A DNA stretch of 8,901 nt, taken from positions 1 through 8,901 of the forward strand of contig PRDT01000059.1 in NCBI GenBank assembly GCA_003173995.1, in the 5' to 3' direction. The translations under genes were made by a program, and so were the position numbers. Positions 1-6,197 of the stretch are shown here, one piece after another. This DNA is from Candidatus Levyibacteriota bacterium. Its GTDB lineage: Bacteria; Patescibacteriota; Microgenomatia; Levybacterales; UBA12049. The number at the start of each line of letters is the position of its first letter. Position 1 is the first letter of the stretch. The notes below the pieces were generated by a model. The model was not told where the DNA came from. It saw nothing but the letters and a program-made list of their open reading frames with translations, and ran no database searches.

Positions 1-843
1 CTTTTGACACTCAGGGCACCAGTAGGTCCCACGTCCTGCGAGCATGTATTTTTCAATAGTGTGGCCATCTCTTTTGCATTTCTGGCCTATCTTTCCATAC
101 ACTTGAGAGTGATTTTGATAATTTCCTTCTTCGCCTAAGACGTTAACAAACATTAATTCTGAGGCTCCTCCCTGCTCAAGTCCTTTTTTCAGTACTGTCA
201 GGATAGCATCATATAATGCCTTCACCTCTTGAGTAGTCAAACTATTTGCTGGCCTTTTGGGATCAATTTTGGCTAGATAGAGACTGTCATTGGCATAGAT
301 ATTACCAATGCCTCCAATTTTTGTCTGATCCATCAGAAGCGGCTTCACAGGTGTCTTTGCCTTTGAAAGAATGGAGGCAAACTTCTCTTCTGTCAGATCT
401 TTAAAAGGCTCAGGTCCCATTTCTTTGAAAAAAGGTAAGGTTTTTAAGTCTTCTTTTGGCAAAATTTTTATCCAGCCAAATTGACGAAGATCGTTATAGT
501 AGAGAAAGGCTCCTTTATCCAATTTGAAAATAACATGCGTCCATTTGTTGGGCACTTCCCCAACTTTGGTAGGCGAAGTATGAATATGCTTTGGAATATC
601 TGAGCCTCTGTAGACTAATTGTCCGGTGAGTTTGATATGAATTGCAAGGACATATCCATTGGAGAGTTCTATTACCAAACCCTTTCCAAACCTCTCCACC
701 CCAATTACTTTTTGGCCAGTAATATGAGATGTATCTCCTTGGACTTGTTTTTTTAATCTGACATCAATATCCTCTATCTTGTGTCCAACAAGATATTTTT
801 GTAGTCCTAATTTGAGTGTTTCAACTTCTGGAAGTTCTGGCAT
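1..843 (-). CDS. mutM: Formamidopyrimidine-DNA glycosylase (Fpg/MutM), 3' end cut by window edge
   Basis: Bifunctional base-excision repair enzyme that removes 8-oxoguanine and other oxidised purines and nicks the abasic site. 281 codons are visible with no stop before the edge. The family is usually about 270-290 aa, so only the last few residues are probably missing. The N terminus is PELPEVET with the Pro2 nucleophile and Glu3. RFGKG (about 51-55) carries the equivalent of the conserved K57. NDLRQFG lies at 118-124 and the helix-two-turn-helix GIGNIYANDSL at 178-188. The C-terminal zinc finger has C256, C276 and C279, but the usual second Cys is Asp259 (CKRD), while R271 is kept. The start at 843 is supported by an AAGGAG ribosome site four bases upstream. 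The first 23 bases overlap the end of the glycosyltransferase gene, so it is the last visible gene of that operon. Family assignment is very secure; the zinc-ligand change is discussed in findings. Confidence 0.96.
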   Translation of the reverse strand, partial: MPELPEVETLKLGLQKYLVGHKIEDIDVRLKKQVQGDTSHITGQKVIGVERFGKGLVIELSNGYVLAIHIKLTGQLVYRGSDIPKHIHTSPTKVGEVPNKWTHVIFKLDKGAFLYYNDLRQFGWIKILPKEDLKTLPFFKEMGPEPFKDLTEEKFASILSKAKTPVKPLLMDQTKIGGIGNIYANDSLYLAKIDPKRPANSLTTQEVKALYDAILTVLKKGLEQGGASELMFVNVLGEEGNYQNHSQVYGKIGQKCKRDGHTIEKYMLAGRGTYWCPECQK

Positions 844-1930
844 ATCTCTCCTTTATAAGTTTTTCTATTTTGGCTATAAACTGCTTTTTATCAAATTTTT
901 TGGCTTGGGTGATACAACTGTCTGGCTTTATCTGAAGTTTTTCAAATTTTTTCACACTTTTCACAAGGCTACCTACTGTCAGCTCATTAAAGAAGACCCC
1001 ACTCTTACCATCAATAACGGTCTCTTTAACTCCACCTGAATTGTAAGCAATCACTGGTGTCCCAACCCCCATTGCCTCAACCGGTACAATACCAAAATCC
1101 TCATCTTCTCCTGCAAAGAAAAATGCTTTTGCTCCCTGCATCAGTTTCAATTTCTCGTCATCTGATATCTCGCCGACAAATTCTACTGTTGGCCCTGCCA
1201 TTAATTTTAATTCGTCCCCATATCCTGCAAACCCTTTGCCAAAAATTTTTAAGGGAAATTTTAATTCATTAGCCGCTTGAATAATGAGGTCAATATGCTT
1301 TGGCCTCGCAAGCCTCCCACCAGCAAGATAATAATCCCCTTTCTTGCCACTTTTGCCCAATACATCAACAGGTGGATAAACAACTACAGCGTCTTTCCGA
1401 TAGAATTTTTCAATTCGCGCTTTAATATTTTCTGAGTTGGCAATATATCTATCTACATTTTGTGAGGCAGTAAAGTCAACAAGACGAAGAATATGATTGG
1501 CAAGGTTGGCAAGGACCTTAAAGACTGCATGCTTTTTCCATTCTCTTGCAGTTGCATACCCATACAAATATCGTGGTGGCGTATGGCAATAACACAGAAG
1601 CTGCGCCTGCTTTTTATTGAGAATGGTAGGATTGTAGGCACCTGTTGCAGAGACGAGGATAATATCAAAGTCTGAGAAATCAAAGCTTTGAAAGACAAAT
1701 GGCGCAATAAGTCGAAATGGACTGAGGAGCTTTTCTTTGAATGGAACTAGCTGTAAAAATGATGGAATAACATGCCAGGACGCAAATCTTTCTGCGTGCG
1801 GACCTAAAAATTCAGGGGCATAAATAAGCGTATAGACCGGCGCATGTGGGAACATATCATGTAGCGTCTCCAACACTCTTTCTGCTCCACCATACTCTTT
1901 AATATAATCATGCACCAAAGCTATTTTCAT
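821..1930 (-). CDS. Glycosyltransferase, GT-B fold, family 4-like
   Basis: Predicted cytoplasmic or membrane-associated retaining glycosyltransferase using a nucleotide-activated sugar, probably for surface polysaccharide or glycolipid synthesis; donor and acceptor cannot be read from sequence. At 369 aa it is full length for the family. The N-terminal Rossmann half starts MKIALVHDYI with the GGAE glycine loop at 14-17. CHTPPRYLYGY (115-125) is typical of WbaZ-like mannosyltransferase relatives. The C-terminal nucleotide-binding half has GGRLARPKHIDLII (about 204-217) and the E-x7-E signature EDEDFGIVPVEAMG at 275-288, followed by GTPVIAYNSGGVKE. Its ATG overlaps the TGA of the HAD gene (ATGA), and no good Shine-Dalgarno is seen, so translational coupling is likely. 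Its 3' end overlaps fpg by 23 bp. Fold and class are confident; sugar specificity is unknown. Confidence 0.92.
   Translation of the reverse strand: MKIALVHDYIKEYGGAERVLETLHDMFPHAPVYTLIYAPEFLGPHAERFASWHVIPSFLQLVPFKEKLLSPFRLIAPFVFQSFDFSDFDIILVSATGAYNPTILNKKQAQLLCYCHTPPRYLYGYATAREWKKHAVFKVLANLANHILRLVDFTASQNVDRYIANSENIKARIEKFYRKDAVVVYPPVDVLGKSGKKGDYYLAGGRLARPKHIDLIIQAANELKFPLKIFGKGFAGYGDELKLMAGPTVEFVGEISDDEKLKLMQGAKAFFFAGEDEDFGIVPVEAMGVGTPVIAYNSGGVKETVIDGKSGVFFNELTVGSLVKSVKKFEKLQIKPDSCITQAKKFDKKQFIAKIEKLIKERYARTSRS
848..853 (-). promoter_or_regulatory. Ribosome binding site of fpg
   Basis: AAGGAG on the minus strand, four bases before the ATG at 843. It lies inside the coding sequence of the upstream glycosyltransferase. 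It fixes the fpg start and shows that Shine-Dalgarno initiation is used for an internal operon gene, in contrast to the genes preceded by promoters. Confidence 0.8.
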
Positions 1931-2580
1931 AGTAATTCATTTAAAGTCTCAACAGCTACGTCTGCTCCTGCTTTCTCCAATAATGCTTTTCTTTCTGTTT
2001 GGACACCTATCACGGGTATCCCTGCTGCTTTTGCTGCCTCAACTCCATTGACCGCATCTTCTACGATAACACAATCAGTCTTTGGAAGGCCAAGATGAGT
2101 AGCTGCAAAGAGAAAAATATCAGGAGCTGGCTTGCCATGAGTTACATCATCACTTGAAACAATTACAGAAAAGTATTGGGCTATACCAAGCATCTCCAAA
2201 ATAGCTGTCATTTTCTCTCTGGTGTGGCCTCCTGTTGCAACAGCAAGGAGCTTATTGTTCTGTACTAAAACATCTATCAATTCTTTTGCTCCAGGCATAA
2301 GTTGTAGCTTTTTGGAATCCAGTGCAAGCTCATAAAATAAGGCCCTGTAGCCTTCTACAATGGTCTGTACGTCGCCATTAAGCCCATACATGTCTTTCCA
2401 CATCTGGACAATATTCGGGATACTTCTCCCAATAAATAAATGTGCATCTTCTTCTTTCCAAGTCAAATGATTTTTGGCAAATAATTCATCCGTTGCCAAA
2501 TCCCACATTGGCTTTGAATCTATCAAGAGCTCATCAGCATCAAAAATAACTGCTTTGGCATGTTGGAGTAAGGAATTCAT
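1927..2580 (-). CDS. HAD-superfamily hydrolase, beta-phosphoglucomutase/phosphatase-like
   Basis: Predicted Mg-dependent phosphatase or phosphomutase of HAD subfamily I with an alpha-helical cap; the substrate cannot be told from sequence. 217 aa from the chosen start, normal for the group. Motif I is FDADELLIDS with nucleophile Asp14 and acid/base Asp16. The residue after the second Asp, normally Gly, is Glu17. Motif II Thr116 is in VATGGHT, motif III Lys150 in HGKPAPDIF, and motif IV Glu174-Asp175 in VIVEDAVNGVEAAKAAG. The start at 2580 is preferred over an in-frame ATG at 2595 because it forms an ATGA overlap with the stop of the HD gene and is preceded by GGGAGGG at six bases; the upstream ATG falls on that ribosome site. 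Its own stop forms another ATGA overlap with the glycosyltransferase. It may be a general sugar-phosphate or nucleotide phosphatase. Confidence 0.92.
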   Translation of the reverse strand: MNSLLQHAKAVIFDADELLIDSKPMWDLATDELFAKNHLTWKEEDAHLFIGRSIPNIVQMWKDMYGLNGDVQTIVEGYRALFYELALDSKKLQLMPGAKELIDVLVQNNKLLAVATGGHTREKMTAILEMLGIAQYFSVIVSSDDVTHGKPAPDIFLFAATHLGLPKTDCVIVEDAVNGVEAAKAAGIPVIGVQTERKALLEKAGADVAVETLNELL

Positions 2581-3236
2581 CTTTTTCCCTCCCATTCAGC
2601 CAAAAATTCCTCCAGAAATTCCTCAAGGTACTTATGACGCTTTTCTGCCAATTTTTTTCCTGTCTTCGTATTCATTTTATCTTTCAAAAGAAGTAACTTT
2701 TCATAAAAATGATTAATAGTTGTGCCTTTTGAAGCATAGTATTCTTTCGACGAAGCAAAATCTTGAGGAGGAATATCTGGATCATACATCACTCGCTCTT
2801 GAAAGCCTCCATACGCAAAAGCACGAGCAACACCAATGGCTCCTATTGCATCAAGTCTATCTGCATCTTGTACTATCATTCCTTCCGTGGTAAGCATTGG
2901 TTTTTCATTTTTTCCTCCTTTAAACGAAACATTTGCCACAATCTCACTTACTTTTTCTACTACTTCAGGCTCAAGATGCTGACTTTCAAGCCACTTTCTT
3001 GCTACTTTAGCTCCTATTGTTATGTCGCCATTATGAAATTTCGCATCGGCTATGTCATGAAGCAGAGCCCCTAAAATAATGACAAACATATCTCCTTTCT
3101 CTTTTGCTGCGATCTTTTTTACAAGTTGTAAGACTCGATAGACGTGACTAAAGTCATGTGAAGCGCCGTCTCCTTGCATATTGTCTTTAACAAATTGGAC
3201 CGTTGCTTCAATAACTTGAGTTTGCTTCGTATTCAT
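2577..3236 (-). CDS. HD-domain metal-dependent phosphohydrolase, YedJ/YpgQ-like
   Basis: Soluble HD-superfamily hydrolase of 219 aa. The whole sequence pattern fits the YedJ/YpgQ group, one member of which (Bacillus YpgQ) has been described as a nucleoside-triphosphate pyrophosphohydrolase. A role in nucleotide metabolism or pool cleaning is therefore possible but inferred. Visible metal-site elements are His31 (HDFSHVYRV), His60-Asp61 (ALLHDIADAKFH) and the acidic run QDADRLDAIGAIG at 123-135. The C-terminal TTINHFYEKLLLLKDKMNT and the terminal acidic helix EEFLEEFLAEWEG are also characteristic. The ATG at 3236 is chosen because the -10 hexamer TATAAT ends seven bases upstream; a TTG 36 bp earlier lies on the -35 element. 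It is the first gene of the operon and overlaps the HAD gene by four bases. Confidence 0.92.
   Translation of the reverse strand: MNTKQTQVIEATVQFVKDNMQGDGASHDFSHVYRVLQLVKKIAAKEKGDMFVIILGALLHDIADAKFHNGDITIGAKVARKWLESQHLEPEVVEKVSEIVANVSFKGGKNEKPMLTTEGMIVQDADRLDAIGAIGVARAFAYGGFQERVMYDPDIPPQDFASSKEYYASKGTTINHFYEKLLLLKDKMNTKTGKKLAEKRHKYLEEFLEEFLAEWEGKR
2587..2593 (-). promoter_or_regulatory. Ribosome binding site of the HAD gene
   Basis: GGGAGGG on the minus strand, six bases before the ATG at 2580 and inside the end of the HD gene. It decides the HAD start in favour of 2580 over 2595. Confidence 0.75.
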
Positions 3237-3243
3237 TGGACAA

Positions 3244-3272
3244 ATTATAGAAGAAAAAGGTAGCAATAACAA
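3244..3272 (-). promoter_or_regulatory. Sigma70-type promoter of the HD-HAD-glycosyltransferase-fpg operon
   Basis: Minus-strand TTGTTA (3272-3267), 17 bp spacer, consensus TATAAT (3249-3244). Seven bases then precede the ATG at 3236, placing the expected transcription start about one base before the start codon, so the mRNA should be essentially leaderless. No Shine-Dalgarno is seen. It occupies the 41-bp gap after the flap endonuclease gene. Confidence 0.75.
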
Positions 3273-3277
3273 TGAAG

Positions 3278-4207
3278 TTACAGAAGCTCAAGTTGGGCAC
3301 TTGCTGATTGAGGGTCTTTTTTCTTGGGTTTGGCGTCTTCATCTGGCGCCTTCTCTACTCTTTTTTTGAGACTGCTAAATCCGAGTCGGTCAAATTCTTT
3401 GGCAAACTTCTCCGATGTAAAAAGTTCTATCTGACACTCTTTTGCATTAAAATGGACCGGTGCATCTGTGTGAATAGTCGCTAATTTCTTCGCAAGTGCT
3501 GCCTGTTCTGCATCAATTGCTAATTTTTCTCCAATCTGTGGAGAAAGCTCCCCAATATGGGTGTAAAGATTTTCAAAGCTCCCGTATTGCTGCAGAAGAC
3601 CTGCTGCTGTCTTAGGCCCTATCCCTGTGATTCCAGGATAGTTATCAGATGCATCTCCAACAAGCGCCTTATAGTCAATAAATTGTGATGGTTTTACGCC
3701 ATATTTCTCTTCAACACGCTTTGCATCAAAAAGTGCAGTCTTGGTAATACCAAGAAGTGGCATAAGGATATGTACCTGTCCATTCACAAGCTGCAACAAA
3801 TCCCTATCCCCTGTGACAATGATAGTCTCCATATTTTCTTTCTTGGCAAGGACTGAGAGAGTTCCAAGCAAATCATCTGCTTCATATCCCTCAATACCAT
3901 ACAGAGGAATACCTATCTCTCTTAACGCGTCTTGCAGAATTGGGATCTGAGGAGAGAGATCATTAGCAAGTTGAGGCCTATTGGCGTGATAGCCTGCATA
4001 GAGCTCCATTCTGAATGTTGGTGCTCCTTTATCAAAAGCAATTGCCAAGTACTGGGGCTTTACCTCTTCAAGAAGCTTTATGAGCATAGCAAAGAAGCCA
4101 TAGACTGCATTTGTTGGATTGCCTTCTTTATCAGTAAATGTAGGTGGATATGCGTGGTATGCTCTGTGGAGAATAGCATTCCCATCAATAAGAAGAAGTC
4201 TTTGCAT
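3278..4207 (-). CDS. Stand-alone 5'-3' exonuclease/flap endonuclease (PolA N-terminal type)
   Basis: Structure-specific 5' nuclease expected to remove RNA primers and 5' flaps in Okazaki-fragment maturation and long-patch repair. At 309 aa it equals the 5'-nuclease domain of DNA polymerase I with no proofreading or polymerase domain. Acidic metal-site residues are visible at D8 (LLLIDGN), D59 (AFDKGAPTFR), E109/D111/D112 (GYEADDLL), D134/D136 (TGDRDLL) and D185/D188 (GDASDNYPG). The helix-3-turn-helix GITGIGPKTAAGLL follows at 192-205. The arch motif reads YHANR (73-77) where PolA proteins usually have YKxxR. After the domain ends near 283, a charged linker (about 286-304) leads to the terminal QLELL, a likely beta-clamp-binding peptide. 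The ATG at 4207 has its own -10 box. No remnant of polymerase sequence follows the stop, so it is not a truncated polA. Confidence 0.94.
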   Translation of the reverse strand: MQRLLLIDGNAILHRAYHAYPPTFTDKEGNPTNAVYGFFAMLIKLLEEVKPQYLAIAFDKGAPTFRMELYAGYHANRPQLANDLSPQIPILQDALREIGIPLYGIEGYEADDLLGTLSVLAKKENMETIIVTGDRDLLQLVNGQVHILMPLLGITKTALFDAKRVEEKYGVKPSQFIDYKALVGDASDNYPGITGIGPKTAAGLLQQYGSFENLYTHIGELSPQIGEKLAIDAEQAALAKKLATIHTDAPVHFNAKECQIELFTSEKFAKEFDRLGFSSLKKRVEKAPDEDAKPKKKDPQSASAQLELL

Positions 4208-4214
4208 AGATACT

Positions 4215-4220
4215 ATTATA
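4215..4220 (-). promoter_or_regulatory. -10 element of the flap endonuclease gene
   Basis: Consensus TATAAT on the minus strand, ending seven bases before the ATG at 4207, with no Shine-Dalgarno between. The -35 at 17-bp spacing is poor (GCTTAA, 4243-4238) and sits on the ftsH stop codon. The gene may thus also be read through from ftsH, 30 bp upstream. A nearly leaderless transcript is predicted. Confidence 0.6.
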
Positions 4221-4237
4221 CAGAAATCCCGTGAGTC

Positions 4238-6133
4238 TTAAGCTTCTGCAATTTTTTGCTTGAATGGAGATGCTTTCTTTGGCTTTGGTAAGAATGGCGA
4301 ATCTATTTTTGGCTTATCTCCCATAAAGACAGCAAACTCATCTGCCTCAAGTGTCTCCTTTTTGAGAAGTTCTGCTGCAAGCATATCTAAATGCTTCTTG
4401 TTGGCTGTAATCACCTTAATTGCTTCTTGATAGCCTGCATCAAGTATTTTTTGAATCTCTGCATCTACTCTTGCCATCATCTCAGGTGACAAATCTCGTG
4501 GTTCATACATATATCGTTTTTCAGTCTGCAAATTAATTGGCCCTAAGTCACTCATTCCCCACTCAACTACCATAGTCCTGGCAACTTCTGTTGCCTTTTC
4601 AATATCATTTGATGCACCAGTTGTCATTTCTCCAAAGATAAAATTCTCTGCAGCCCTACCACCAAGCATGACGGCAATTTGTTCCATAATGTATGTCTTT
4701 GTTTCATGAGACCTTTCAGAAGGTTCCATCATCGTGTGTCCAAGACTCATCCCACGACTGACAATAGAGACTCTATGGACTGCATCCATATGTGGCATAT
4801 ACCAACTGACAATTGCATGTCCACCTTCATGATAGGCGGTAATCTTCTTATCTTCATCTGACTGGAGTCTTTTCTTCTCAGGACCTAATTTCACCTTTGT
4901 TGCAGCCTCTTCCAAATCCCGCATATCAATTGCTTTTTTATTGCGTCTTGCTGCAGTAATCGCTGCTTCATTAAGCATATTCTCCAAATCTGCTCCTGAG
5001 AAGCCAACTGTTCGTTTGGCAACTTTTTCCCATTCAACATCATCCGCAAATGGCTTACCTTTAGCATGAATACCAAGAATTGCTTTTCTCCCTTCCAAAT
5101 CAGGCAAATCTAAGCTTACTTTTCTGTCAAATCTACCTGGTCGGATAAGTGCAGGGTCCAAAACATCAGGCCTGTTGGTTGCCGCAATAACGACAATAGA
5201 TTCATTTGGAGTAAATCCATCCATCTCCACAAGAATTTGATTGAGTGTCTGCTCACGCTCATCATGTCCTCCCATAAGTCCAGCTCCCCTCTGACGACCA
5301 ATAGCATCAATTTCATCAATAAAAATAATTGCTGGCTGATTTTTCTTTGCTGTTGCAAAAAGATCTCGTACGCGAGATGCGCCAACACCAACAAGCATCT
5401 CCATAAATTCAGACCCTGCCATGGAGAAAAATGTTGTACCAGCTTCTCCTGCTGTAGCGCGGGCAAGAAGAGTTTTACCAGTACCTGATGGTCCAACCAT
5501 AAGGACTCCTTTTGGCGCACGTGCTCCCATTGCTTTGTATTTGGCTGGATTTTTCAAAAAGTCGACAATTTCTGTCAGCTCTTGCTTTGCTTCATCAACA
5601 CCAGCAACATTAGCAAATGTTACTTTTGGCTGGTCCTTGTTGAAAAGTTTGGCCTTAAATTGCCCAAAAGAAAAAATACTTTCCTGCGCTCCCCTTGCCT
5701 GTCTGAAAATAATATAAAAGAATGCAACCATGAGGACAATTGGAAGAATTGATGAAATCAAATTAAACCAATTCACAAAATTAGATTCGTCTTTCACAAT
5801 AACCTGAGTATTGTTGAGAGGTACTCCTGCATCTTTAAAAAGAGTATAGACACTTGCACTTGATTCTTTCACTGCATCAACTGTCTTATCTTTCTCTTTC
5901 ACAGTAAGCTTGGTGTCAGTAACGGTAATTTGCTGTACTTTCCCAGCTTTCACATCTGCAATCACTTGAGAGAGTGGAACTGTCTTTTGGTCTTGTGTGG
6001 ATTGATTAAATCCAGCAAAGAGAAACATAAGGAAAACAAGTAAAAATCCATAGAGAAAAATATTTTTCCAGGAGAAATTCATTTTTACCTTAACAATCTT
6101 GTGTTTATTAGTCTTCTTTCCGTTCGTGGCCAT
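4238..6133 (-). CDS. ftsH: ATP-dependent zinc metalloprotease FtsH
   Basis: Membrane-anchored AAA+ protease that extracts and degrades misfolded membrane proteins and selected soluble regulators as a hexamer. 631 aa, typical length. After a basic N-terminal tail come TM1 (about 24-42), an extracytoplasmic FtsH-ext domain (about 45-120) and TM2 (about 122-143). The AAA module has Walker A GPSGTGKT (214-221; Ser replaces the usual second Pro), Walker B IIFIDEID (269-276) and the second region of homology AATNRP...RPGRFDR (317-337). The peptidase has HEGGH (435-439) and the third zinc ligand Asp510 in TTGASNDI. The pore loop reads EMLVGVGA, with Leu247 where Phe is nearly standard. The C terminus is a short basic tail. 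The ATG at 6133 is favoured by an extended -10 element nine bases upstream. It stands between mutY and the flap endonuclease gene with short gaps to both. Confidence 0.98.
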   Translation of the reverse strand: MATNGKKTNKHKIVKVKMNFSWKNIFLYGFLLVFLMFLFAGFNQSTQDQKTVPLSQVIADVKAGKVQQITVTDTKLTVKEKDKTVDAVKESSASVYTLFKDAGVPLNNTQVIVKDESNFVNWFNLISSILPIVLMVAFFYIIFRQARGAQESIFSFGQFKAKLFNKDQPKVTFANVAGVDEAKQELTEIVDFLKNPAKYKAMGARAPKGVLMVGPSGTGKTLLARATAGEAGTTFFSMAGSEFMEMLVGVGASRVRDLFATAKKNQPAIIFIDEIDAIGRQRGAGLMGGHDEREQTLNQILVEMDGFTPNESIVVIAATNRPDVLDPALIRPGRFDRKVSLDLPDLEGRKAILGIHAKGKPFADDVEWEKVAKRTVGFSGADLENMLNEAAITAARRNKKAIDMRDLEEAATKVKLGPEKKRLQSDEDKKITAYHEGGHAIVSWYMPHMDAVHRVSIVSRGMSLGHTMMEPSERSHETKTYIMEQIAVMLGGRAAENFIFGEMTTGASNDIEKATEVARTMVVEWGMSDLGPINLQTEKRYMYEPRDLSPEMMARVDAEIQKILDAGYQEAIKVITANKKHLDMLAAELLKKETLEADEFAVFMGDKPKIDSPFLPKPKKASPFKQKIAEA

Positions 6134-6142
6134 TCAGTGTTA

Positions 6143-6151
6143 AGTATACCA
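6143..6151 (-). promoter_or_regulatory. Extended -10 promoter of ftsH
   Basis: Minus-strand TGGTATACT: the TG of an extended -10 (6151-6150) directly before TATACT (6148-6143). No convincing -35 is seen, as is common for extended -10 promoters. Nine bases separate it from the ATG at 6133, so the 5' leader would be about 2-3 nt, with no room for a ribosome site. Confidence 0.65.
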
Positions 6152-6197
6152 TAAGAAGAGGCTAATTGCACCACAAAAGCGCTTGCCTACAAGATAT

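Noticed and set aside
1927..2580. Recoded TGA as in some CPR groups
   Set aside because: TGA ends the HD and HAD genes exactly where the homology ends and the next ATG begins, and no in-frame TGA interrupts a conserved domain.
2581..2595. ATG at 2595 as start of the HAD gene
   Set aside because: It lies within the GGGAGGG ribosome site of the ATG at 2580, which also makes the standard ATGA overlap.
3237..3272. TTG start 36 bp upstream for the HD gene
   Set aside because: It coincides with the -35 hexamer, has no ribosome site, and adds residues that do not look like the family N terminus. The ATG at 3236 is better.
3278..4207. A truncated or frameshifted polA
   Set aside because: The frame ends cleanly after the full nuclease domain plus linker and terminal motif. 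The following gap holds only a promoter, with no polymerase remnant.
5116..5717. Long open frames on other frames and strands inside ftsH (and similarly inside the glycosyltransferase, HD and mutY genes)
   Set aside because: They show no recognisable protein pattern and no start signals, and overlap strongly conserved coding sequence. They are shadows of the real genes.
6177..6184. AAGCGCTT palindrome after mutY as a terminator
   Set aside because: It has no loop, only an eight-base self-complementary core, and no proper U-run. It cannot form a stable intrinsic terminator hairpin.
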